From assembly GCA_012727425.1 (NCBI GenBank), contig JAAYHQ010000003.1, positions 1 to 64,000 on the forward strand: DNA of 64,000 nucleotides, read 5' to 3'. The notes below the pieces were generated by a model. That model did no database searches, was not told the DNA's origin, and worked only from the letters and a program-made list of their open reading frames with translations. Source of the stretch: Bacillota bacterium (GTDB taxonomy: Bacteria; Bacillota; UBA4882; UBA10575). The position numbers were made by a program, and so were the translations under genes. Every line of letters begins with the position of its first letter. The first letter of the stretch is position 1. Of the stretch, positions 50,585 to 60,106 are shown in pieces.

Positions 50585-50880
50585 ATTGAAAACGCCCAGA
50601 AATAAGGCGAGAAACCTTGTTCTTCTTCTTGGGGGCGTTCTCAAAGTGAGGTTCCTCTTCGTTGTTTTTATCTTTGGAGCAAAGCTATATGATGCTTAAT
50701 AATGCGTGCCAATGTTTAAATTCTGTATATTTTTGGGGAAGTAATCGTAAAATATAAACACGCTTTAACGTTTTAAGCAAAATCTTGTTGTTTAAGGCGT
50801 CTGATGGAGTATTTCTATGCTAATTTTGACTAATTGACGTAATTCCTCTTTTATTTGCTAAAATCGGGCGCCTAGGCTTC
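50585..50880. other. Gap between PII-like promoter and gro promoter
   Basis: About 300 AT-rich bases without a convincing gene. A long-range inverted repeat AACGCCC/GGGCGTT (50590-50638) encloses an inner AAGG/CCTT pairing on the minus strand. A near-palindrome GCTTTAACGTTTTAAGC lies at 50762-50778. Neither is recognised as a known riboswitch or operator. Confidence 0.4.
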
Positions 50881-50909
50881 TTGCATTTTCCATGGTTGGT
50901 TAATACAAT
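50881..50909 (+). promoter_or_regulatory. Sigma-A promoter of groES-groEL
   Basis: TTGCAT at 50881-50886, 17 bases and TACAAT at 50904-50909. Transcription would begin near 50916, at the left edge of the CIRCE repeat. Confidence 0.75.
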
Positions 50910-50919
50910 TAATCCTAGA

Positions 50920-50946
50920 TTAGCACTCACCTTTAACGAGTGCTAA
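50920..50946 (+). promoter_or_regulatory. CIRCE operator (HrcA site)
   Basis: TTAGCACTC at 50920-50928, nine spacer bases and GAGTGCTAA at 50938-50946 form the exact CIRCE inverted repeat. HrcA bound here blocks transcription of groESL until heat shock. It overlaps the start region of the transcript and lies 24 bases before the groES start codon. Confidence 0.97.
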
Positions 50947-50970
50947 TAACAAGCTTTGAGGAGGGAGAAA

Positions 50971-51258
50971 ATGAAGATCAAACCGTTAGGCGAAAGAATC
51001 GTCATCAAAGTCCTAGAGAGCGAGGAGAAGACCAAGAGTGGTATCGTTCTCCCCGACACCGCCAAAGAAAAACCACAAATGGGTGAGGTCTTGGCGGTCG
51101 GCTCCGGCAAGACCCTGGAGAACGGCCAAAAAGTCCCCATGGAAGTTAAAGTCGGCGACAAAGTCCTGTTTGCCAAATACGCCGGGACCGAAGTCAAACT
51201 GGACGGCGAAGAATACATGGTGCTGAAGGAAGGCGACGTCCTCGCGATCATCGAGTAA
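50971..51258 (+). CDS. groES: Co-chaperonin GroES
   Basis: A 95-residue GroES of standard size, with [20 protein letters not shown] and the mobile loop [20 protein letters not shown], then [20 protein letters not shown]. It caps the GroEL cavity. ATG at 50971 is chosen because GAGGAGGG lies 4-10 bases upstream; an in-frame codon at 50956 would overlap that site. It is followed by groEL after 53 bases. Confidence 0.98.
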   Translation: MKIKPLGERIVIKVLESEEKTKSGIVLPDTAKEKPQMGEVLAVGSGKTLENGQKVPMEVKVGDKVLFAKYAGTEVKLDGEEYMVLKEGDVLAIIE

Positions 51259-51287
51259 ATCCCAACAAGTTTTCGACACTTACTTAA

Positions 51288-52937
<1,650 letters not shown>

Positions 52938-52941
52938 GAAA

Positions 52942-52964
52942 AAGAAGGGGCTAAGCCCCTTCTT
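52942..52964 (+). terminator. Terminator of groESL
   Basis: AAGAAGGGGC and GCCCCTTCTT pair perfectly with a three-base loop and run into TTTTT. It begins 5 bases after the groEL stop codon. Confidence 0.92.
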
Positions 52965-53216
52965 TTTTTATGCCTAAAAAAACAAGCTTAATTGTTTAAT
53001 TGTTCACCCGACTTTGATTGAGCTTGGATTCCAAGGAAACCTCCGCAGGGGTATGTGTAAAACCCCAATCATCTCCTGAAACGATCACGTTCATCCCCAG
53101 CCCAGTGCCTGACCCCAACGCGCCGGATGCCCCCGGCCGGATTGTTGGCCACTTTACCGGCAAATTATTATGATATAATCGACCCTAGGAAAATTTGTTC
53201 TTTAAGGAGTGGTTCC

Positions 53217-53726
53217 ATGCCGGATAAGCAATACTACGTGGACCGGGCACTCCAGCTCGGCGCCGACCACGCCGTCCTTTTTACCCTGGACGAGATCGTC
53301 TTTGATTCCCGGACCATCCTCAAGTGTATGTTCGGCTGCGCCGATTGGGGGAAAGGCCATACTTGCCCCTCACGGCCGGGCTCGCTCAAACCATGGGAGT
53401 ACCGGAAAATCTTTGCCGAATACAGTTGGGGGGTGATTATCCATTCCACCAATAAAAAGACGGCCCAGGAGGTCTCCTTTGCCATCGAACGGGAAGCCTT
53501 CCTCAACGGCCACTATTTCGCCCTTTCCCTCAGCGACTGCGCCCTCTGCGCCGAGTGCGCCGGTTTTAAAGGGCAGCCCTGTGTCCACCCGAAGAAAGCC
53601 CGTCCCGCCTTTCACAGTGTGGGGATTGATGTTTTCCGGACCGTCCGGCAATTCGGTTTACCAATTCAAACTTTAAAAGACGAAAACCAGGAGCAAAACT
53701 GGTACGCCGCGGTCTTTATCGCCTGA
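53217..53726 (+). CDS. DUF2284 cysteine-rich protein
   Basis: A 169-residue protein with many cysteines arranged as CMFGCADWGKGHTCP near residue 38 and CALCAECAGFKGQPCVHP near residue 106. This matches DUF2284, a family of predicted metal-binding proteins found in anaerobes. The clusters suggest iron or zinc binding; no catalytic activity is known. ATG at 53217 has AAGGAG 7 bases upstream. TATAAT at 53174-53179 could be the -10 of its promoter, with no clear -35. It overlaps the convergent amidase gene by 11 bases. Confidence 0.85.
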   Translation: MPDKQYYVDRALQLGADHAVLFTLDEIVFDSRTILKCMFGCADWGKGHTCPSRPGSLKPWEYRKIFAEYSWGVIIHSTNKKTAQEVSFAIEREAFLNGHYFALSLSDCALCAECAGFKGQPCVHPKKARPAFHSVGIDVFRTVRQFGLPIQTLKDENQEQNWYAAVFIA

Positions 53727-55035
53727 CTTCATAAGCCGTTTCCACTGCTGTTTCCGCCCCGACCGGTCCCAATTCCGGTCGGGGTTTCATAGGCTCACCC
53801 AGCAGAAAGTGTCCACCCAGTGTCGCATTTTTCACCCCGTCGACCAGAATGGTCACCTCATTTAAATTAAGGTTGACCGCCAAGGTGTTAACCAGACTGT
53901 AAATGGCCAAAAGCTCGGAAGCACCGCCCCCGTTAACAAAGGTCCCCAGTTCCGAACGGACATCAACCACCGCCCGCGTGCCCTCCAAGCGCAAACCCTG
54001 CACCCAATCGCCCCCCGGCAAACAGGGCAAAAGGGCACTTCCTTCCCCCGGGCCCTTCGCTAATTCGGCCAGAAGCACCCGGGCTTTTGTTAACCTGCTC
54101 TTCTCCGCCAACTCCGGCAGGGTGCGGAGTTCTGGCATAAAACTGAGTTCTTCATTATTGGGAGAGGCAAAATACAAACAGGCCGTCCCCGGCTCCAGGG
54201 TGGGAAAGGTCAGTTCGGGATAGACCTTCGCCGTCAGCCTTTCACCAAACTCTCCGAACTCTCCGTGCCGCTTGGTTGCCGCCGGGGCCACCGGGGCCGT
54301 TTCCTGGGAAAGATAGGCGGCGGTTCCGTAAAAAATGCTTTCCGCGAGTTTCTCCCGGTACTCCGGATCGGCCAGCAACTCCTCTTCCCGCGGGTTGGAG
54401 ATAAACCCCACCTCCACCGTGACCGAGGGCATCTTGGTCGCCTTTAGGATTAAATAGTCGGCACTTTGGGCTTTCCGCCGGTTCGGTCCCAGTCTGGTCA
54501 CCAAACTATCTTGGATGGCCTCGGCCAGCCGCTTGCTCTCCAGCATGGCGCTGTCGTAAAAACACTGGGCCCCCGACCAGATAGACTGCGGAAAACTGTT
54601 GACGTGAATACTCAAGAGCAGGTCGGCATTGCTTTCATTCGCCAGCCGGACCCGGTAGAGTAAATCCCGTCTTTTTTTGGTTAAAGCGCCCGCTTCCGGT
54701 ATCGCGCTGTAATCCAGATCCGTCTCCCGCGTCATAATCACATAAACGCCCACCCGGGAAAAATACCGCTTTAACCTTTTGGCAATGTCCAAGGTAACCG
54801 TCTTCTCCTCCAGACCGCTGCGGCCGACCGCTCCCGGATCGAACCCCCCATGCCCGGCATCGATGATGATCGTTTTCCCCGCGATCGCCGATGGCAAAAG
54901 CTTCGGGGCATCCACCGTCTCCCACCGCCGGGTCACGCCGCCGAAAAAGCCACAGACAAAAAGAAAGATGATGGCAAAAAAATACTCCCGGCGCCATACA
55001 ATAGTTAACCAGAAGAACTTTTTTTTGGTAACCAT
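53716..55035 (-). CDS. N-acetylmuramoyl-L-alanine amidase fused to a GerMN domain
   Basis: About 439 residues. After one N-terminal membrane helix (FFAIIFLFVCGFFGGVTRRW) comes an Amidase_3 domain (residues about 52-240) with the zinc and catalytic motifs IIIDAGHGGFDPGAVG, LLLSIHVNSFPQS and SVTVEVGFISNPREEEL. The C-terminal third is a GerMN domain (ACLYFASPNNEELSFMPELR, VLLAELAKGPGEGSALLPCL, EVTILVDGVKNATLGGHFL). CwlD-type amidases make spore cortex muramic lactam; GerM is needed for germination and cortex/envelope assembly. Having both in one protein is unusual. ATG at 55035 is the best start I see. It overlaps the DUF2284 gene by 11 bases at the 3' end. Confidence 0.87.
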   Translation of the reverse strand: MVTKKKFFWLTIVWRREYFFAIIFLFVCGFFGGVTRRWETVDAPKLLPSAIAGKTIIIDAGHGGFDPGAVGRSGLEEKTVTLDIAKRLKRYFSRVGVYVIMTRETDLDYSAIPEAGALTKKRRDLLYRVRLANESNADLLLSIHVNSFPQSIWSGAQCFYDSAMLESKRLAEAIQDSLVTRLGPNRRKAQSADYLILKATKMPSVTVEVGFISNPREEELLADPEYREKLAESIFYGTAAYLSQETAPVAPAATKRHGEFGEFGERLTAKVYPELTFPTLEPGTACLYFASPNNEELSFMPELRTLPELAEKSRLTKARVLLAELAKGPGEGSALLPCLPGGDWVQGLRLEGTRAVVDVRSELGTFVNGGGASELLAIYSLVNTLAVNLNLNEVTILVDGVKNATLGGHFLLGEPMKPRPELGPVGAETAVETAYEVRR

Positions 55036-55132
55036 TCCGCCACCCCGGCTTTCCTCCTTACAAATTATGAGCGGGTCCGCAGTTTTAGAAGCAAAACCCG
55101 TCGCCAAGGAGGGCGGTCCCCGCAACCATTGT

Positions 55133-55161
55133 TTGATCCGGCCTGAAAAAAAGCATATAAT
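55133..55161 (+). promoter_or_regulatory. Sigma-A promoter of the GNAT-like gene
   Basis: TTGATC at 55133-55138, 17 bases and TATAAT at 55156-55161. The start codon at 55218 is 50 bases downstream of the expected start site. Confidence 0.8.
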
Positions 55162-55217
55162 AATGGTTAATATTAGCGGGGATTTACTACGAAGAGTGAT
55201 TAATTGGAGGGGTTTTA

Positions 55218-56351
55218 ATGGATCGCATTTCCATTAAACCGGTCGTCACCAGCAACGACATGCGAGATTTCCTGTGGTTGCCGTGGAATCTTTATAAAAA
55301 TGATCCGAACTGGGTTCCCCCTTTACTGAAAGAAGTGAAAAAACAACTGGACCCCCGGTTCAATCCTTTGCTGACGCGCGGTCCCTACCGCCTCTTTTTG
55401 GCCTGCGATTCGGTGGGACGACCTTTAAGCCGGGTGATGGTGGGAATTGATGCCACCGAAAACGAAGGCAAAGCCAAAAAAGAAGGGTATCTTGCCCTCT
55501 TCGAGGCGGGCAACGAAAAGTCCGGCACCCTGATCCTCGACCACGCCTGTACCTGGCTGGCCAATCAGGAGATCCTCCTGGTGCGGGGGCCCATCTCCCC
55601 GAACAAGGGTGAGAACCTCCGCGGGCTGCTCATTTGGGGTTTTGATTCACCGCCGGTCCTGATGAACGCCTATAACCCCCCGGCGTATGCCACCTACTTC
55701 GAAAAGGCCGGTTTTACGAAGGACATTGACTATTATGCCTATTATTACGATCTGAAACGGATTGATGCCCGGAAAACCGAACGCGTCGTTCGTTACGCCC
55801 AGAACAAATACGGTTTCCGGGTCAACAGTTTCGACCGGAACAACATCGGGGCTGAACTGGCCGCGATTAAATCCATCTTGGAACACGCCCGGCCTGAAGA
55901 CTGGGGCGACCTTTCCCCGCCCAACCTGGAGGATTTACAGGCTTACGCCTTCCAATTCAAAGACCTGTTCATTCCGGAACTGATCCCCATCGCCCGGAAC
56001 CTGGAAGGAAAACCCATCGGTTTTGCCGCTTCGATCCCCGATCACCACCGGGTCCTCCCGAAGATCGACGGCCATTCCTTCCCCATTGGCTGGGCGAAAT
56101 TTTTATTTAACCGCCACCGTGTCTCCGGGGCCCGCGTGTTTTTGCTTTTTGTCATTCCTGAATACCGCAAAAAGGGCGTTTCGGGAACCCTCTTCTACCA
56201 TCTCTTGCTCAAAGCGAAAGCGCTCGGGTTCACTTACGGCGAAGGGTCCATCATCGCGGAGTTCAACACCCCGATGCGCCGCGGCGCCGAACGGGCCGGC
56301 GGGCTCCACTACAAAACCTACCGGGTATATAAGAAAGAGTTGTCGCCCTAA
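55218..56351 (+). CDS. GNAT-like conserved protein of unknown substrate
   Basis: A 377-residue protein. The C-terminal region VSGARVFLLFVIPEYRKKGV with SGTLFYHLLLKAKALGFTYG and EGSIIAEFNTPMRR resembles the acetyl-CoA-binding core of a GNAT acetyltransferase. The first 200 residues (FLWLPWNLYKNDPNWVPPLL, LDHACTWLANQEILLVRGPI) resemble a second, degenerate GNAT-like half found in large uncharacterised families. No signal peptide or membrane helix. GGAGG lies 8 bases before the ATG. It is monocistronic with a consensus promoter and ends at a terminator. Substrate unknown. Confidence 0.7.
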   Translation: MDRISIKPVVTSNDMRDFLWLPWNLYKNDPNWVPPLLKEVKKQLDPRFNPLLTRGPYRLFLACDSVGRPLSRVMVGIDATENEGKAKKEGYLALFEAGNEKSGTLILDHACTWLANQEILLVRGPISPNKGENLRGLLIWGFDSPPVLMNAYNPPAYATYFEKAGFTKDIDYYAYYYDLKRIDARKTERVVRYAQNKYGFRVNSFDRNNIGAELAAIKSILEHARPEDWGDLSPPNLEDLQAYAFQFKDLFIPELIPIARNLEGKPIGFAASIPDHHRVLPKIDGHSFPIGWAKFLFNRHRVSGARVFLLFVIPEYRKKGVSGTLFYHLLLKAKALGFTYGEGSIIAEFNTPMRRGAERAGGLHYKTYRVYKKELSP

Positions 56352-56407
56352 TCCGCAGTATATTTTGGACGAAAAACAGAGCGACCAGAACGGGCGGGCC
56401 AAACTTT

Positions 56408-56430
56408 GCCGGATTTTTCCGGCTTTTTTT
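56408..56430 (+). terminator. Terminator of the GNAT-like gene
   Basis: GCCGGA, four T and TCCGGC form a small hairpin followed by seven T. It begins 57 bases after the stop codon. Confidence 0.8.
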
Positions 56431-56508
56431 ATGGCTGTATTTAGTACAGAATCAGCGCCGGGGGGATAATAGATCATAGCTTGGACTGTACTCAACAGGA
56501 GGTTTGCC

Positions 56509-57321
56509 ATGCGCACGCTCTGGAAAGGGGCGATCAGTTTCGGACTGGTCAACATCCCGGTCAAGATGTACACCGCCACCGAACGCAAGAACATTCAGTT
56601 CAATCAGTTGCATGCCCCGTGTAAAACACCAATTCAGTACCGGAAATACTGCCCGGTCTGCCAAAAGGAGGTCGGCGCGGACGAACTGGTTCGGGGGTAT
56701 GAATACGAAAAGGGACGGTACGTTATCCTGCGGGATGAAGACTTTGAAATGCTTCCCGGCGAGAACACCAAGACCATCGATATCCTTGATTTCGTGGCTT
56801 TGGCCGAGATCGATCCCGTCTATTTCGACCGCAGCTACTATCTGGGGCCCAGCCCCGGCGGGGAAAAAGCCTATAGCCTTCTTAATCAGGCGATGCATGA
56901 GACGGGCAAAATCGCCATTGCGCAGGTGATGATCAGGTCGAAAGCGGCCCTCGCCTGTTTACGTCCGTGGGAGAAACTGATCGTCATGGCAACCATGTTT
57001 TTCCCCGATGAGATCCGCGCCCCCGAGCTGCTCACCGCCGAGTTCAAAGCGGTCAAGCTACATCCGAACGAGATCAGTATGGCCAACAGCCTCATCGGCA
57101 ACCTCTCCACCACCTTCAACCCGGAGAAATACACCAACGAATACCGGTCCAAACTGATGGAAGTAATCCAAGCCAAGATCGCCGGGGAAGAAGTGGCGGT
57201 CCCAACCGCCCCGGAGACGGCCAAAGTCGTCGACCTGATGGAAGCCCTCCGCGCCAGCTTGGAAGCGACGGAAGCACAGAAGAAGTCGACTAAAAAAAGG
57301 AAAAAAAAGCAGACCGGTTAA
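56509..57321 (+). CDS. ku: Ku protein, DNA end-binding (NHEJ)
   Basis: A 270-residue bacterial Ku. It starts MRTLWKGAISFGLVNIPVKM and contains RYVILRDEDFEMLPGENTKT, IDPVYFDRSYYLGPSPGGEK, IRSKAALACLRPWEKLIVMA and a basic lysine-rich tail (KKSTKKRKKKQTG). Ku homodimers encircle DNA ends and recruit the ligase. The ATG at 56509 has AGGAGG 6 bases before it. The ligase gene follows after one base, a two-gene NHEJ operon. In spore formers Ku/LigD repairs double-strand breaks on germination. Confidence 0.95.
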   Translation: MRTLWKGAISFGLVNIPVKMYTATERKNIQFNQLHAPCKTPIQYRKYCPVCQKEVGADELVRGYEYEKGRYVILRDEDFEMLPGENTKTIDILDFVALAEIDPVYFDRSYYLGPSPGGEKAYSLLNQAMHETGKIAIAQVMIRSKAALACLRPWEKLIVMATMFFPDEIRAPELLTAEFKAVKLHPNEISMANSLIGNLSTTFNPEKYTNEYRSKLMEVIQAKIAGEEVAVPTAPETAKVVDLMEALRASLEATEAQKKSTKKRKKKQTG

Positions 57322-57322
57322 G

Positions 57323-58270
57323 ATGACACTCCCTTTAACGATCGCGCCCATGCTCGCCGTCAGCGCTCCACCCTTCGACGACCCCGACTACCACTTTGAG
57401 CTTAAGTGGGACGGCCTCCGTTGTCTCGCTTTTTTAACCAACACCACCCGTTTGCAAAGCCGGAGCGGACGGATAATCTCCGGCCAGTACCCCGAACTGG
57501 CCGATCTGCACCAGCAGGTCAAAGCCAACGACGTGGTCCTGGACGGGGAGATCATCGCCCTCGCCGACGGTAAACCCAGCTTTTTCCGGTTGCAAAGCCG
57601 TATGCACACCACCTCCGCGGCCGGCATCCGCGAAGCAAGGCGCACCAATCCCGTCCTCTACGTCGCCTTCGATCTCCTCTACCTCAAGGGCGAATCTGTG
57701 ATGAACCGGCCGCTGGCCACCCGGCAAGAACTGCTCCACTCCGTCGTTGTCCCCGGCCCTCATTTCCTGATCAGCACCCCTATCCCCCATGCGGGTACGG
57801 CCCTCTTTGCACGGGCGGCCGCCTTAGGGCTGGAGGGTGTGGTGGGAAAAGACAAGAACAGCCCCTACCTCCCCGGCAAAAGAAGTCCTTACTGGAAAAA
57901 AGCCCGGGTGGTCAAGAACAACGACTTTGTGATCTGCGGGTACACCACCAACCCGCACGGACGGCCCGGTCTCGCCGCCATCCTGGTCGGACTCTACGCC
58001 GGGGAGCAGCTCCGCTCCTACGGTTTGGTCGGAACCGGCTTCAGCCAAAGTGAGATCAACCATCTCCTCTCTCTCTTCGCCGGTTTAAGACGGACCGAGC
58101 CACCGCTGGCCGCCCCTCCAACCCTGGCCAACCTTCACTGGCTGGAACCCCGTTTGGTCTGTGAAGTAGAGTATTTCGCCGTTACCCCCGACCGGCGGCT
58201 CCGCCATCCCCGCTACAAAGGCCTGCGGGACCTGCCGCCCACCGCCTGCCGGGTTGAAAACCTAAGCTGA
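57323..58270 (+). CDS. ATP-dependent DNA ligase (LigD ligase domain type)
   Basis: A 315-residue ligase. The adenylated lysine K28 is in motif I FELKWDGLRCLAFL; other motifs are VVLDGEIIALADGKPSFFRL, FDLLYLKGESV, LGLEGVVGKDKNSPY and YWKKARVVKNNDFVICGYT, followed by an OB-fold (residues about 200-305). This is only the ligase domain; no LigD polymerase or phosphoesterase domain is present in it or next to it. It is coupled to ku by a 1-base gap and probably acts on ends bridged by Ku. Confidence 0.92.
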   Translation: MTLPLTIAPMLAVSAPPFDDPDYHFELKWDGLRCLAFLTNTTRLQSRSGRIISGQYPELADLHQQVKANDVVLDGEIIALADGKPSFFRLQSRMHTTSAAGIREARRTNPVLYVAFDLLYLKGESVMNRPLATRQELLHSVVVPGPHFLISTPIPHAGTALFARAAALGLEGVVGKDKNSPYLPGKRSPYWKKARVVKNNDFVICGYTTNPHGRPGLAAILVGLYAGEQLRSYGLVGTGFSQSEINHLLSLFAGLRRTEPPLAAPPTLANLHWLEPRLVCEVEYFAVTPDRRLRHPRYKGLRDLPPTACRVENLS

Positions 58271-58308
58271 CCAACATCGGTAAGTTCAATTTTTAACCAT
58301 AAAAAACA

Positions 58309-58337
58309 TTGACAAAGGCAAAAGAGAGTGTTATTCT
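58309..58337 (+). promoter_or_regulatory. Sigma-A promoter of the nifS-nifU-mnmA operon
   Basis: TTGACA at 58309-58314, 17 bases and TATTCT at 58332-58337. Transcription would start near 58344, just before the palindrome at 58350-58366. Confidence 0.75.
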
Positions 58338-58349
58338 GGTCTTAGTATT

Positions 58350-58366
58350 CCTAGTAAATAACTAGG
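58350..58366. promoter_or_regulatory. Palindromic candidate operator in the nifS leader
   Basis: CCTAGT at 58350-58355, five bases and ACTAGG at 58361-58366. It lies at or just after the predicted start site of a sulfur/iron-sulfur operon. The layout would suit an Rrf2-type repressor (IscR/CymR) but no such gene is in the window, so this is inference. Confidence 0.45.
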
Positions 58367-58451
58367 GATTAAAAAATCCTATGTTAGCACGCTTTTTTTA
58401 ACGATTACCCATATCTGTTTTACCTCGATACGGCGGAAAGGAGCGCGCAAA

Positions 58452-59624
58452 ATGATCTACCTAGACCATGCGGCCACGACCCCGGTAAAACCGGAAGTGT
58501 TGGCGGCAATGCTGCCCTACTTCACTGAACACTACGGTAACCCTTCCAGCGTCTATAAGATCGCTCAGCGCAACCGGAAGGCGATTGATGACGCCCGTGC
58601 CGTTGTCGCCGAACACCTCGGCGCCCAACCCAACGAGATCTTTTTCACCTCAGGCGGTACCGAAGCCGACAACTGGGCAATTAAAGGGATTGCCGAAGCG
58701 TTCAAGGAAAAAGGCAACCACATCATCACCACCAACATTGAACACCACGCCGTGCTACATCCCTGTCAGTACCTGGAGAAACACGGCTATGAAGTCACCT
58801 ACCTGGAAGTGGATCCGGACGGTTTGGTCACGGCCGAACAGGTGGAAGCGGCAATCCGCCCCGAGACCATTCTGATCACAATTATGTATGCCAACAACGA
58901 AATCGGGACGATCATGCCGATCGCGGAGATCGGCGCGGTCGCCAAAAAACACGGCATTGTCTTCCATACCGACGCGGTCCAAGCCATCGGCCACCTGCCC
59001 ATCGATGTGCGCGCGCAAAATATTGACCTTTTGTCTTTATCCGGGCATAAATTCTACGGTCCAAAAGGGACCGGCGCCCTTTATATCCGGCGCGGCCTGC
59101 AGCTCCCGCCTCTTCTCCACGGCGGCGGCCAGGAACGGAACCGGCGGGCCGGCACCGAAAATGTCCCGGGCATCGTCGGACTGGCCAAGGCCATGGCGCT
59201 GGCTTATGAAGATTTGGAGGCGAAAAACGCAAAAATCAAGGCCCTCCGCGACTACTTGATCGACGGGATCATGACGCAGATTCCTTATTGCCGTTTGAAT
59301 GGCCACCGTGAACAGCGGCTCCCAAACAATGTGAATATCTCCTTTGAGTTTATCGAGGGTGAATCCTTGCTCTTGCTCCTGGACATGGCCGGCATCGCTG
59401 CCTCCAGCGGTTCGGCCTGCACTTCCGGCTCCCTTGATCCTTCCCATGTCTTGTTGGCCCTTGGCCTCCCCCATGAACAGGCCCACGGGTCAATCCGGTT
59501 CACCCTTGGTGAGGATAACACCCGGGAGGAGATGGATCAAGTCCTCGAAAAATTACCGTCCTTCGTCGAAAGGCTCCGGTCCATGTCCCCCCTTTACGAA
59601 GATTTTGTGCGGCAGAATTCATAA
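58452..59624 (+). CDS. nifS: Cysteine desulfurase (NifS/IscS type)
   Basis: A 390-residue PLP enzyme. MIYLDHAATTPVKPEVLAAM is the standard start, the PLP lysine is in SLSGHKFYGPKGTGALY, and the active-site cysteine in SSGSACTSGSLDPSHVL. It takes sulfur from cysteine as persulfide and gives it to the NifU-like scaffold and to tRNA thiolation enzymes. It heads an operon with nifU and mnmA, a common arrangement in Firmicutes. GGAGCG precedes the ATG at 58452. Confidence 0.96.
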   Translation: MIYLDHAATTPVKPEVLAAMLPYFTEHYGNPSSVYKIAQRNRKAIDDARAVVAEHLGAQPNEIFFTSGGTEADNWAIKGIAEAFKEKGNHIITTNIEHHAVLHPCQYLEKHGYEVTYLEVDPDGLVTAEQVEAAIRPETILITIMYANNEIGTIMPIAEIGAVAKKHGIVFHTDAVQAIGHLPIDVRAQNIDLLSLSGHKFYGPKGTGALYIRRGLQLPPLLHGGGQERNRRAGTENVPGIVGLAKAMALAYEDLEAKNAKIKALRDYLIDGIMTQIPYCRLNGHREQRLPNNVNISFEFIEGESLLLLLDMAGIAASSGSACTSGSLDPSHVLLALGLPHEQAHGSIRFTLGEDNTREEMDQVLEKLPSFVERLRSMSPLYEDFVRQNS

Positions 59625-59650
59625 ATATTTTGTAGTTTTGAGGTGAGAAA

Positions 59651-60091
59651 ATGTACAGTCAAAAAGTGATGGAGTGCTTCATGAACCCCCAGAACGTAGG
59701 GGAGATCGAAAACGCCGACGGGGTCGGGACCGTTGGCAACCCGAAGTGCGGCGATATAATGAAAATTTATCTGCAAATTGAGGATAATATTATTCGTGAT
59801 GCAAAATTCAAAACCTTCGGTTGCGGGGCGGCCATCGCCACCAGCGCCATGCTGACCCAGATGGTCAAGGGCAAAACCATCGAGGAAGCGATGAAAATCA
59901 CCAACAAGGCGGTGGCGGATGCCTTGGACGGATTACCCCCGGTCAAAATGCACTGTTCTTGTTTGGCCGAGGAAGCGCTCAAAGCCGCCCTCTGGGATTA
60001 TGCCCAGAAGAACGGGCTCACCATTGAGGGTCTGACCCCGCCGGCCAACCGTCACGACGAAGATCATGCCGCCTTCGGGGAAGAAAACTAA
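59651..60091 (+). CDS. nifU: Iron-sulfur scaffold protein NifU/IscU-like
   Basis: A 146-residue scaffold. The three conserved cysteine sites are GNPKCGDIMKIYLQ, FGCGAAIATSAMLTQM and MHCSCLAEEALKAALWD, with the conserved D after the first cysteine. It receives sulfur from the desulfurase and assembles 2Fe-2S/4Fe-4S clusters. It has a longer C-terminal tail (about 25 residues, charged) than plain IscU. It follows nifS by 26 bases and precedes mnmA by 15 bases. Confidence 0.93.
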   Translation: MYSQKVMECFMNPQNVGEIENADGVGTVGNPKCGDIMKIYLQIEDNIIRDAKFKTFGCGAAIATSAMLTQMVKGKTIEEAMKITNKAVADALDGLPPVKMHCSCLAEEALKAALWDYAQKNGLTIEGLTPPANRHDEDHAAFGEEN

Positions 60092-60106
60092 CGATGGAGT
60101 GAAAAA

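Noticed and set aside
50503-50640. c-di-AMP or cation riboswitch before the PII-like gene
   Set aside because: The promoter at 50555-50584 starts the transcript downstream of most of this structure, and no known riboswitch core was recognised.
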